A DNA stretch of 64,000 bases, taken from positions 1 through 64,000 of the forward strand of contig VCJN01001114.1 in the NCBI GenBank assembly GCA_006384855.1, given 5' to 3'. The stretch is from Tetraselmis striata (Eukaryota; Chlorophyta; Chlorodendrophyceae; Chlorodendrales; Chlorodendraceae). Below, piece after piece: positions 45,366 to 56,272 of this stretch. The translations under genes and the position numbers were made by a program. Under the pieces are notes generated by a model. It was not told the DNA's origin and searched no databases. It was given only the letters and a program-made list of their open reading frames with translations. Every line of letters begins with the position of its first letter. Positions within the stretch are counted from its first letter, which is position 1.

Positions 45366-46085
45366 GTCGCTGCTGCCGTTGTTCGCCGCCATCCCCGCAG
45401 GCCGCCAGCGCGCAGCCGCCCGCCGACGCTGCCCCCCGTGCTGTCCTCGACGCCTTGGCTGGTGCAGGTGCGTGCGCCCTGGAGGTTGCCCTGCCAGCGC
45501 GCTGCGCGCCGCTGGCCCCCCCTCGCCCCTCCCGCCTGGCCATGCCGACTCCTCAATTGCTGCCGTTGTTCGCCGCCAGCGCGCAGCAGCCGCTCACGGA
45601 CGCTGCCCACCCTGCCCTCCACGCCTTGTCTGCTGCTTGTGCGTGCCTCGGATCCAACCCTGCAAGCTCGCTGCGCACGGCTAACCGCCCCTTGCCCCTC
45701 CCGCCTGGCCATGCTGCTATCTCCTAAATTGTTGTTGCTCGCCGCCATCCGTGCAGGCTGCAAGCGCGCAGCAGCCGCTCACCGAGGCTGCCCACCCTGC
45801 CCTCCACGCCTTGTCTGCGGCTGGTATATGTATCGGGGCCAGCCCTGCATGCGCGGTGGGCGCGGCTAACCGCCCCTTGCCCCTCCCGCATGGCCATGCT
45901 GCTGACTCCTCAATTGCTGCTACTCGCCGACATCCCGGCATGCAGCCAGCGCGCAGCAACTGCCCACCGACGCTGCCCTCCCTGCCCTCCACGCCTTGTC
46001 TGCTTCTGGTATATGCCTCGGAGCCAGCCCTGCATGCGCGGTGGGGGCGGCTAACCGCCCCTTGCCCCTCTCGCCTGGCCACGCT
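45366..46085. repeat. ~180 bp satellite, about four tandem units
   Basis: Units begin at about 45366, 45549, 45719 and 45905. They share phrases such as CCCTGCCCTCCACGCCTTGTC, CTAACCGCCCCTTGCCCCTC and GCCTGGCCATGCTGC. Lengths vary between about 170 and 185 bp. A partial fifth copy is visible near 46313-46375. The reading frame is not kept between units, so this is a tandem repeat and not a repetitive protein. Confidence 0.65.
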
Positions 46086-46089
46086 GCGG

Positions 46090-47750
46090 CCCTCCCTCTG
46101 CCTGACTGGCTGACTGCTGCGCGCTCTGATTTGATGTGGCGCTGCAGGAGGCAGGCGCCAGCGGCTTTCTGACGTTGGCTGTGCTGTGGCCGCCTGCGCT
46201 GCAAGAGCTTGGAGCCCTGCCTGAGCTGCCCCTTCGTGTGGATGTGTTGTTGTCGTTGGTGCCCCCGGTGCGCGGTCCTCCCGCTGCCTAACTGCTGCGC
46301 GCTGTGTATTGTATGCCCTTGCCCGCCACGCCTTGTCTGATGTAGGTGCATGCCTCGCAGATTCCCATGCTTGCGCGTTGCACATGCATGTCTATCTGTG
46401 CGTGTCGTTGTGTGTGCCGTCGTGTGTATATATGGTCCGCTTGTATTGGGCAATATGCAAAGCACTCATAGTGCTTGTGTATGACCTTGTTAAATGGCCG
46501 CCCTCAGCTCCATTGAGCAGTCAGTAAACATAATGCTACTTGCAACAATGTAAGGCGAATTTACACGTTCACGCAAGCACCAGGAATAGCCAACAAGCTC
46601 AAGAATTACCCAGAGTTTAAAACTCTACCCAAACAGTTGGCGTGCTTCACGGATTTGTATGAGCATTTCACTCATTAGATAGCGCATGTGCACAAGATTG
46701 AGCAGCATGGATCAAACTACGGGCAATCCTTGCTATTTAGTTCTGTCCTGGATGACTTAGGGATCCTTAGTAACTTAGGGATCCTAGTAACATGGCCACC
46801 GACACGTGCAAGGCAGTTGGGTAAGCATCCTCGTCATGCGTGGCACTTCCGTGCTGTGTCATGCAGTTTTGTGACTTCATGCGGGCGTAATATCCGATTG
46901 TTATATTCAAGACAGGGATTCAAACCGTTTGCTTGGTATAGTCTTCCGCCGGAAGCCACTGGAACAACACAGAAGAAGAGGAGACTTGGCACGCACCGTA
47001 GTTGAGTAGTGGTGCAGTGGCAAAAGCTGAGTAGTGGTGCGGCAATAGTAATACAGTTGATCCATGCAGCATTGCTGGCGCGCGCGCAAAGTGGAAGTGG
47101 TTTTAAGACATACTAAACATAATCATTCGCTCATTCCACCGGTAGTGGTGCAGCAACAATTGCTTTGCAGTGAAGTGGTGTATTATCGACACTGGTTGAG
47201 CGGCAACGCATTGCGACGGTGCAGCAACAATATGCTATCTATATATTTATATACATGTGTTAGATAAATACTTTATCTATTCCTTTCTAGCATTTGTCAA
47301 ATATTCATGGATGTCCATCACTTCCTGGCTGACTGCAAATCACAAACTTTACAACATTGGTGACATGTTGTTTGCATGTGAGAAATTTGCATGAAAATTC
47401 ATAGATGTTGCTGGGTAGTGCACACACACATGGATGCAAGAGTTGAGCAACGGTGATGCACTAATATTTATGGTGCGCGCGCAACAAACAATAATATTTA
47501 AAACGCACAAATTTACCAGCAGTTTACCAGGCATAGCTCGTCCTTTTGGTACGCATATTGCATGATGAATGTGCGTGGAGCACCCACATAGAGTTGCCTC
47601 AGCTCGCCGTCCTTCCTTCTGGTACGTGCGTACCAAATGGTACGCTGCGCGTACCAAAAGCTGGCATTTTCAAATGCCGGTCTCCACCTGCAGGTACTTC
47701 GCAAGCTGCGTACAGCTACATCCACGGCAATTGAAAACGCTCAGTTTTAT
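46090..47750. other. Intergenic with coding-like fragments
   Basis: A protein-like stretch near 46565-46680 (FTQAPGIANKLKNYPEFK) stops after about 40 residues. Around 47000-47230, GTGGTGCAGCAAC-type words recur. No gene could be supported. Confidence 0.25.
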
Positions 47751-47791
47751 GTTTCGCCTCCAGGACAGGACTGGCAACAGTGAAACTCTTG
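47751..47791 (+). repeat. Diverged end of the miniature inverted-repeat element
   Basis: GTTTCGCCTCCAGGACAGG and the following 22 bases match the outer end of the element at 3258-3300 at about 85% identity, with no further similarity beyond. Confidence 0.5.
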
Positions 47792-47859
47792 AGTGCATGT
47801 CCAAGTAGTCGCTACTCCGCATCCTACCCCCGCTCGGGTCATGCGCCGCATCGTTCCCA

Positions 47860-48295
47860 CCCCGCCTGGCGGCCCGGCGCAGCCCTCGGCCCTCGCAGGC
47901 AGCCCGCCCCGCGCAACCCGCCGCAGCCAGCGCGGCCCGCCGCAGCCCCCGCACCACGCGCCATTGTCTAGCCTTCCCGCGCACGCAGCCCGCCGTAGCC
48001 GTGCACGGAGCCCGTGCGGCTCCCACGCGGCCCACGCGCAGCCCGCCGCAACCTGCGCGGCCCGCCGGAGGCCATGCATCCCGCGCATCCCTCTCGTTGT
48101 CGCCCCCTGTCTCCCGAGAGGGTGTGAAAGCTACCCCCCCCCCCCTCCCTGATGTGCCGTCTTTGCGCGTCTTTGAGCATGACCGGCTAATCCCGCACGC
48201 GACTGCCATGCGCGCAGGCCGTCCGCTGTAGGCCGCGCAAGCTGCCCGCCGCAACCGCGCACGCAGCGCGCGCGGTCCCCGCGCAGCCCGCCGCG
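47860..48295. repeat. GC-rich degenerate minisatellite (CGCAGCCCGCCG units)
   Basis: Words such as CGCAGCCCGCC, CGCGGCCCGCC and GCAACCTGCGC recur in irregular spacing. The apparent long frames on the minus strand are a by-product of this repeat. Confidence 0.45.
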
Positions 48296-48452
48296 TGATT
48301 AGTAATTGTAACCATGCACCCATTAGAAGCTATAGTACACCCGGCGCAACAATATCGACGCATCGTTGTTTCAACTCCCAAGTAGTTCCCTCGTATTTTC
48401 GTTTCTCCAAATCTGATATTAACCGCCACTATAGCGGGTGTGTAGTATGTAC

Positions 48453-49363
48453 CAGGGTTGTGCCGAACTCACTTTGGCCGAGTTCGGTTCGGACCGAACT
48501 GAATTCAGGGAGTTCGGCCGAATACAGTTCAGACTGAACTGAACCGCAGTTCGGACTGAACCGAACAACTGAACTGTCCGAACTGCCCGAACCGAACTGA
48601 GTTCAGTCTGAACTGCCACCGAACTGCCGCTGAACTGCCACCGAACTGCGGTATGAATATGCCTAGAACTAGCTGGAGCAATGGCTATACGGCGCATCAT
48701 ATGTTGAAGCGCGCGGTGTCGTTGGCTGTCTCCTGCCACTCCTCCACAAGTTCATGCTGCAGGGTGAGCTGCACATCGAGTGCCTTGCCCCCACAGTCAG
48801 GCAGGGTGAGCTGCCTTCGGGCACGCGAAGCGGCGGTGCTAGGCACGCGAGGGGGGCGCCGCCGCATTGCAAGGGGAGTAACTACGTCGGCGGTTGCCTT
48901 CGCGCCGGCATCGTCGCTGGCGGCATGCACCTCCTCATCCACGACAGCGTCCTCCTCGACCCTTGACTCGACTACGTCGTCCATTACCTCATCGCCGCGT
49001 TCATGATGAGTACTGATGGGCGGCGACTCTATATCAGGTTGACAGTGGACCTGGTTCAGGTTTGAGTGTGGGACGGAGTGTTGTGTGCTGAACATCTGGA
49101 TGACGGCTGGTGCACCTTATATGGAGGCAAGGGTTCTGGGCCGTGCGCGGGAAATTTCTCACCGTAGAACACCTTATCGCCATGTACGGACGCTGTGGTA
49201 ACTCGTTGGGGTCATATCTGTTGAGTTACATTGTAGTTCGGAGACCCCCCAGTTCGGGCGATGTAAGAGGCAGTTCAGTCCGAACTGAATTCGGGCGGTT
49301 CAGTTCGGTTTCGGCCCGAACTCCCGAACTACCCCGAACTGAACTGAGTTCGGCACAACCCTG
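48453..49363. mobile_element. Non-autonomous hAT-type element, copy 2
   Basis: The element starts CAGGGTTGTGCCGAACTC and ends GAGTTCGGCACAACCCTG, a nearly perfect terminal inverted repeat. It is flanked by GTATGTAC (48445-48452) and GTATGTAT (49364-49371), an 8 bp duplication with one change. Subterminal GTTCGG/CCGAAC arrays at both ends match copy 1. The centre contains extra sequence absent from copy 1, including about 230 bp around 48720-48990 with a protein-like minus frame, so the two are different deletion derivatives of the same family. No transposase is visible. Confidence 0.8.
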
Positions 49364-49439
49364 GTATGTATGTTCGCAAAATATCTCAAGGTGCCTATCA
49401 TGGACTACGTGTTGTACGTCGACACCGATCTGCATACCG

Positions 49440-49680
49440 TGGTGTGGGGATGACGCCCACCGCCGGGCAGCGGCCCACCAGTAGCGGAGGATCATGGGTG
49501 CGGCACGCCCGACGGCACCACCCCCACCACCGTGTGGTGGGCGTTGGTAACCCTTAAGACCCGTGCCCGGCTGGATGCGGCAGGGAGCTGAGCGGGATGG
49601 CATGTTGTGGCGGGTCCTTGGATCCTTCGACGACCGGAAAGCCTCACGCACGGGGGGCTTTTCAAATAACACCCGTAGTT
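49440..49680 (-). repeat. Inverted coding-like repeat, copy 1
   Basis: Translated on the minus strand, this reads PCRIQPGTGLKGYQRPPHGG and then WWAAARRWASSP. The inverted copy at 51880-52120 gives PYRIQPGTDHRGYQRPPRGG and EWAAARWRAPP in the plus direction. The shared protein wording suggests the repeat was once coding. The family is unknown. Confidence 0.5.
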
Positions 49681-50325
49681 CTAGAGTAGCGCCTGCTGGC
49701 GCCGCCGGGCAGCAACCCTGTACGGGGGTTGCTAAAATTAGTTCATGTACGACCTCGGCCGTGCGCCGGCCTCTCCAAGATCCTTCTACGGGTAGTGGGG
49801 AGGGGGTGTTTACGACTCGGACGGGGGCAACCTACTCGCGAGGGCTGTTCGAAGTAAAATCGTGTTCCCGTACCTTGGTACGACCCGCGAACGACTTGCA
49901 CATGGTCTGGCGTAACCCCCATCCGTGTGTGTTAGACCTCTAAATCACTCGAATCCTGGCCAAGTACAACAAAGTGTTCGGTGGCGTCCCGCGGCCGACC
50001 CGGTAGGAACACCAGAAAACCCTCAGCCGCCCCGTGAAAACGGGCGAGGGCGGCGAGCGCAAGGACACGGGAGCCCGGCACTTCAAGGCGGGGCGGGCGT
50101 TTGGGGGCGGAGATGCCGGGCAAGGCAGCGACTCAGGGGCCAGGAGACAGGACCCGGAGGGCCTTGAGGGAGTCGCAGCCATGCAGCGGGAGGAGTCACT
50201 TGGCGGCCATCTCGGTTTGACACTGGACGGGCGGCTACGGCGATGAGGCACGTTGCGGAGGCAAGCGGCGCGCGGGCGAGCTGGACCGGCACGCCGACAC
50301 TGGAGCGACCACACGCGGATGCGGG

Positions 50326-50350
50326 GGGCGGGGGGGGGGGGGGGGGGGTG
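50326..50350. repeat. Poly-G tract
   Basis: A G tract of about 20 bases follows CGGGGGGC. Confidence 0.7.
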
Positions 50351-50745
50351 GAGGGGTTGGTGCCCTTCTTTCCCCCTCCAGTCCCCCTTGGGTATCACAC
50401 CGCAAGAGCTCAGGCGGGCGAAATGGAGGCAACATCGGCGGACCGCGGCCGAGGCCCGCGGATGGTATACCCAGCGCGGTGGGGCGATCAACGCCGCGAC
50501 CTGGGTGATATTGTTAGCAATGGTAGCAGGTGGAGCCAAAACGCAGCACGCCGACCGAAGATGTCGCGCTGCCGGTGCATTTCCGATGTACTGCAGAACC
50601 TTGTCGGGGGCGGGGCGTACTGCACTTGTAATCCCCGCGTGCTGCCATTTAGCGGTAGTCGCTCATTGATACTGCGACCGCCCGGAGTTATCCGGAAGTA
50701 ACATGCACAGCTATTGATCACGTGATGGAAGGACGCGGGGTTTGG

Positions 50746-50845
50746 AAACGAAAGAGGATGGCCGGAAGCTTGAGCTGTAATTACACAATCTGTGTTCCGT
50801 ACTATGGTTAAGAGATGGCATGCCCTAAGAACAACTCAGTCCGGG
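50746..50845. repeat. Dispersed repeat, copy 2
   Basis: About 100 bp starting GAGGATGGCCGG matches 19784-19895, at about 80% identity by eye. Confidence 0.55.
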
Positions 50846-51059
50846 TTGTTTCCGCCCTTTGTGGCGGAGGAAAGTAGACGTGCGGGGCGGGGAACCGGGA
50901 CGGCGGGCCACGCCGTCATTCGGCGGCCACCCCGGGCTTGAATTTGGGGTCCTTGAGCTCCGGGGTCTTGGGTTGGTTTTTGGGGTTGCAAGGGCGGCGT
51001 GGGGGCTTGGGGGCGAACCCGTCGTCGGCGAGGGCGCCGTGGGAGGGCTGGTTGACGGC

Positions 51060-51620
51060 CGGCTTCGCCGCGGCTGTGACGGTGTTAGTAGTCGGCTTGT
51101 CGCTGCAGAAGCTCCTCTCTCAGCGCTGCTACTGCCGGCGAATCGTAGTCAGCGTAGCGGTAACGGAGGAGGCGAGCGCGTGTAATCTCGGCGAGCGTCT
51201 TCTCCCCCGCGTCCGCATCGCCCACCGACTTGAGTTGTAAGTAGGCGAGGAAGTCGCGGCGGTGTTGGTTGTTGGCCCCGATGGCCGCGAGCGCCGCCTA
51301 AGGATGCTAACGTCCTCCGGGGGGCTTCCTGGCTAGCCGCTCCCTCGATCGCCGCAACGAGTGTACCCTCGCGGAGTGCAGCGTGGGAAATTGCACGTGG
51401 AAGCCGAAACATTAAAGCAAGCGATACCGATCATGCGTGGCCCAGTGCGGCTTCTTGGTCAGAATCCTGCTGGTCTCGTCAGCAGAGAGGTAAAATCCGG
51501 CGTCGCGGATAGGCCGGGCGCCAGGTGAATCGCAAACTTGGGCGCAACAAAGGGCGCCCACTCCTCCCACGTGAGAGAGTAGCGCTACATCAACAGGGAT
51601 GAGCACGTTGTCGGCCCCAC
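51060..51620 (-). pseudogene. Coding-like remnants, unidentified
   Basis: The minus strand has protein-like phrases in several frames, including NVLIPVDVALLSHVGG (near 51590) and HRRDFLAYLQLKSVGDAD (near 51240), the latter ending at a stop near 51085. The frames do not stay open, so this is decayed. It lies between the two inverted coding-like repeats and may belong with them. The family is unknown. Confidence 0.3.
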
Positions 51621-51879
51621 CACCACGTAAGTAGTGTTGGGGCTCATTGGTAGGACTGTGCTAGAGGTCGGGAGCTGCCCGCCAAAAGCTTGTCAGCAGC
51701 TCGCTAGCGACACTTCCTATAAATTTCCGACTCCCAGCACGACATGCGGGGCCGTACGGAATGACTAGAGAATGCGCCGCTAATGTTCGCTCCACTCCGT
51801 CTGTGTGCGTAATCTCAGTTTAGATTGTAAGTACTAAACAATGATTCAACATTACGTATACTGCTCGGCGGCGCCAGCA

Positions 51880-52120
51880 CGCGCAACCGGGGCTTTTACG
51901 GGTACGTGAGAAGCCCCCGTGGGGCTTCCCGACGTCGCAATATACGAGGATCCGAGAATCCAGCACCCAGCCCAGCGCCCTACCGCATCCAACCGGGCAC
52001 GGATCATAGGGGTTACCAGCGCCCACCGCGTGGAGGTGGAGGTGATGTCGCCAAGCATGCCACACTTAGGATTCTCCGCTCCGAGTGGGCCGCTGCCCGG
52101 TGGCGGGCGCCACCCAGAAG
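51880..52120 (+). repeat. Inverted coding-like repeat, copy 2
   Basis: This is the inverted relative of 49440-49680 (see there). The two copies are about 2.2 kb apart and face each other tail to tail, so together with the sequence between they could be one element of about 2.7 kb with coding inverted ends. Confidence 0.5.
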
Positions 52121-53984
52121 AGAAGCCAATCACCAGTCACTCGAGCACGTCGAACCAGGATACATCCCCCGCCCCCCTTTGGGTCAAATGGACGCCAAGA
52201 AAGCCCGAACCCCATCAGCGTAGAGTGCACCCATAGTGACGTGAACAATGGTAGAGACACGCTTCAAGAACCGAGCGAACCCAACCACATGCTGACAAAA
52301 CTGAGCAGGTGACTCAGCCACGTAGTTTCGCAGAGCAAGGACTGTTAAGGCCCTTACCGCCGCGATACCATGGCTGAGCAGTGGGGGGACATCTTGGTGG
52401 CGATGAGTACTACCGCAAAGACAGACATCAACACCAAAGCAGAGGGACTCAGCTCCCGGAGCACTCCACCACAGAAAGGCCAATAACGATGGACATGCTG
52501 CACGGGTTGGGAAGACACAGCGTCCTCCGACCGCTTCGTGTGCTTGAGTGGCTAGCGGCCCCGGGCTCATCCCAATGTGCATCGCGTTGTTGGCCCATGC
52601 ATTGGTGCGGCACTGACGCACGCAACATCGATTATGTAGTGCTCATCCAGACCACCCCAATTTGTCAACAACACAAGGCCGAACGCGTGGAAATTGATGG
52701 ATGCATCTCCGAAGCCTCAAAACCCAAGTCGTTGTCCACAACAACCCCAGTCTCCGTCGCCGTGTTCGCACAAAGCAGCACAAGGGGCTAATGCATTGCA
52801 TTTCTTGCTTGCAGTAAGCGGAAGGGGACTTCGGGATGTGATCGGCAAGGCAATCTTGCGCTTTCCGGTGGGCATGCGTCATCGAGTTCACCTCAAATCC
52901 GTTAATGTACGCGCATGACTGCTGCGAGCTTCTCCACATACACGTTCAAAATACCTTACAAGCAAGTACCAGCGCCGCATTGACTAGAATACTTGTACGA
53001 CGAGGAGGGTGCAGGGGCGCAAATTATCCGGCATTGGGTTGCTATATAACAACTCGAGCCGCTTTTCGGCACTCACGGGTGGGCGCAGGGGCACCTATGA
53101 TGTCGCAGGGGAATGGCGGCTGGCCACGATGAGGACACAAAAACTGCGAAGCCGCACGGAAGCTATTTATGCACATTTTACGCGCAGTGGAGCAGTAGCT
53201 ACTGGGGTGCTCAAGGAACGATTCAAACGAACCAAACAAATCAAGGAACGGAAAAAGTGTATTTTGTCGCCTTGGTATGAATACATGTCCTGACCGGGTG
53301 CGAACAAAGAACACATGCATACAGATACAGTGCTAGCCTAGCCCAGCCGTAGCAGTATGATTCTATAAATTTCTCGCGATTATTACCGCCATGCCAACAG
53401 AAGCCGCACATCCCTATGTTTCCCAAGAGCCCGAGCCGGCACCCCGTGATCGTCTCCCTGATATCAATTCACTGTGATGTGATTTACTAGCTGGCGGATA
53501 TCATGGTGCGGTATGTTATGTGTAGTTTAAGGTATAGTATAGTTAGACGCGCCTAGCCCGGAGGCCTGCGGATGTCACTACGGTATTATCACCGAAATAC
53601 GTCATTTCCTGTACAAGTGCCGCCACTCGGATAATAAATCTTGGGTTTGATAATCGTTAAGCAACCACATCGATGGAACCGCCGGGATAGTCTGCAAGCA
53701 TCAGGGTCTAAGGACTGGATGTCATTTGCTGCGAGCAGTTTTGTGAAGGTGGTACAATGACATATGGTGGGCCCAGTATAAGAAGGATCATCTCTACATG
53801 TGTGGCCTGCAGCCTCCGTGCCCAGTACCTACTAGTGCCCGGCCTAAAATGTCGCAAATATGCCCGAGTGAGGGTGCGGCAAGTCCTTGTCCAGACTGGA
53901 GGCGGTAGGGCTGATTGGCGATGGGTATATTTGGTGATGGAATCAGGCTGCATGTATTAGGATGACACCAAGCGGCGACTCCCA
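52121..53984. other. Intergenic, nothing firmly recognised
   Basis: Frames of up to 145 residues exist on both strands, but none shows a recognisable motif. Confidence 0.25.
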
Positions 53985-54701
53985 TCAACCTGCCAAGTTC
54001 TGCTGGGGAGGGATCTTGCCCTGTTGCTTCTTTATGTCCTCGAGGTACTGCATGCGCATAAGCGCGGCATTGGCGCGCTGCCTAGCAGATCATGCCAATA
54101 AGGAATATTCAGACTAATTGCACATGCGCATCAGTCCAAAGTTTGACAATGCAGATGTTGGGGAAACGTTTTGGGGCAATTTGTGCTGGGAAGGGACCTG
54201 AGTGCGGCGTTCTCCTCCTCCAGGCATGAGATCTCTGCTCGCTCTTCCTCGCTCATCCGCACCAGAGCCTGGTCAGGGCCGAATTGCTTCTCCATGCCCC
54301 GCATTGCTGCCCGCGCTTTTTCTGCCTCGTTGCTGCGCGTAATCACGTGGCTTATATCGGTGCCATCCAGCCAGGCACCGCCACCCAGGCCGTCCATGAT
54401 ATCCTCTACCTCCGCCATTAGCGCATCTCGTAGCTGCTTGATCTCGCGGCGGTATTGCGACACCACCTTGGCCTATAGCCCGCCAAATGACGCCCATCCC
54501 GCATGCTCAGCATAGAAGCGGCATTGGGTCAAACATTTAACATCATGGACCAACCCCTTACCAGTGGTGGCGATGCACCCTCCGCAAACATTGCCTGCAG
54601 CTCTTTCTCCAGCCGGTTTAGTTTCTCCACAGTGCCGAGCCCTGGTTTGTCCCCCCAAGTCTCACCATTTTCCCAGTCGGGCTGCCCTTTGCCACCGCCG
54701 T
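53985..54701 (-). CDS. Three 3'-terminal exons of a coiled-coil protein (partial)
   Basis: The exons are about 54562-54701, 54198-54472 and 53985-54081, with donors CTG|GTAAGG and CAG|GTCCCT and acceptors TATAG|GCC and CTAG|GCAGC. Phases join exactly (0, then an AG|G codon). The product reads TVEKLNRLEKELQAMF, then SQYRREIKQLRDALMAEV and MSEEERAEISCLEEENAAL, and ends LMRMQYLEDIKKQQGKIPPQ plus five residues. The heptad-like pattern suggests a coiled coil. I do not recognise the family. No convincing upstream exon was found before the Copia element at 55590, so this is either a truncated gene or one whose 5' exons are too short to see. Confidence 0.55.
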
Positions 54702-54779
54702 CTGCACCCGTCGCGGCAGTTATGCACCGCCGGGCTGGCGGCCAGAGGGGGCGTAGAGGCACTGGGGGCACAGTGGTGC

Positions 54780-55534
54780 AGATAGCTCAGCGCGCAACAG
54801 CAGCTAGATGACCAGTGCCACTCGACACAGCCCTGCGAGTACATCGAATGACACATTAAATGGCAAGAAAATGTACTCCGTGAGAGCACTCAGTAGAGAG
54901 AGGCTCGAACATTCGGACATCCGCCCGAGCACAGAGTTGTGTCGCGTGGTTTCGGAGACCTTTCCTCCGCAGAGTTTTAGGGTTCTATTCGGCACCAGCC
55001 TCCACCGCATCATCCGCCCCTCATCACACAGTGCCCAATGCGTGCGGGCCTAGAGAGCGGCCAGGTTTAGCTGGGCGGCTCTAACCTGCTGGGGTGACTC
55101 GGTGCCGGGTCGAGGCGAGCGGCGGCAGCCCGCCACTGGGCCGGTGCGTCATCGCGGCGACACCGCATAGTGCCGCCGCCATCACTGCTCGTTCGTCGTT
55201 TCCGCTGAGGCTAAGGTGGGGCGTGGAGTCTCAACCCGGAAAGTGGTGTCACACGCTCGGTGCAGCAAAGAGTGCCGGTAGAACCTGCCGAAAACCTGGC
55301 GAGAATCTTGTGGGAGTCGACGGCACCTTGAGCCAGCGCATAATAACTGGCAGAATGGCACCAGAAGGCGCGCACGTGTTGCTGTGCGTTAGGTAGCTGG
55401 GGTAGAGGTACTGCTACGTACCCGTCGAGTCATCAGGGCTCGGCGGCTCCTCGGATCATCTACATCGGGGCGAATTAGAAAACTACATCGGGCGCACATC
55501 ATATACCCTAACTGACCCTAGAGGTAATACATAC
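54780..55534. other. Intergenic, nothing recognised
   Basis: No additional exon of the coiled-coil gene and no other gene could be supported between it and the Copia element. Confidence 0.3.
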
Positions 55535-55589
55535 ACAGTGACACTACCTCCATAATGAACATTCGGGGCGTTCACATTTTCACTGGGCG
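55535..55589. repeat. Left part of the repeat interrupted by Copia
   Basis: CAGTGACACTACCTCCATAA here and CTTACTATAGGGGTAGG after the element (62572-62588) resemble the two inverted ends of the repeat at 44955-45110. The last five bases, GGGCG, are the target duplication. Confidence 0.45.
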
Positions 55590-56074
55590 TGCTGGACCTA
55601 GGGTACCCCGGTACCCTGAATCCGCATTTTCTCTGTGAAATCCGCGTTGTGAAGTGCTACTGCCGTACATGTGCCTAAGATGTACGACACCCAGATGGTG
55701 CCACTGTACGGCACTAAGACTTCTCTCCCAGATTGTCTTCTTTGATGGAGCAGTGTCTACCCTAGTCGACACCTAGCCGGCTGGTGTAAATTGTCAGCCT
55801 CGGCTCCTGTAAATTCAGTCAACTGCTCTTCCCAGAAATATAGTTCCGACTCACCCTTTTCTCTCTCGTGACAGTGCCACTCAGCCATCACCACGGCGAC
55901 AGCGACTACCTTTCGTCCATCGCCCACGACTCATAGCAGCCCTTTGCCTTCCCAGTTTGCATCTCGCTTGCTGGCACTCGACGTGATTCGACGCATGCAC
56001 GCCGACTCACGCCGACTCTCCTCCCATCAGTGACAGTGCCACTCAGGCATCACTTCGACAATCTCCTTCCGACA
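55590..56074 (+). repeat. Left LTR of the Copia element
   Basis: 485 bp beginning TGCTGGACCTAGGG and ending CTTCCGACA. It matches 62046-62525. Confidence 0.9.
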
Positions 56075-56272
56075 TGTTTTTGGGCCCTCTCCTTTGGTTC
56101 GACGTCTTGCCCCGCCGTGCTCGACGCCTGCCAGAGGCTTCAACCTGCGTGTATCTCGACCCTCGACAGCTTTCGACGATCGACGGCGACGTGCGACGAG
56201 ATTTTTCTTCCCACCCGCCCACCCCTAGATTTATACATCTTCCATGCACCACAAGTGCTCCATCCCTTCGCG

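Noticed and set aside
45366-46085. CRISPR array
   Set aside because: The units are about 180 bp and contiguous, with no short repeats alternating with unique spacers, and the genome is eukaryotic.
45284-46465. Long minus-strand frames in the satellite
   Set aside because: They change frame from unit to unit and follow the tandem repeat; no protein family is visible.
47670-48323. A 217-residue minus-strand frame
   Set aside because: It is Gly/Arg/Ala-rich and produced by the CGCAGCCCGCC minisatellite.
56074-56110. Primer-binding site of the Copia element
   Set aside because: The bases after the left LTR do not clearly match the 3' end or internal part of initiator tRNA-Met or any other tRNA I could recognise, so no site is claimed.
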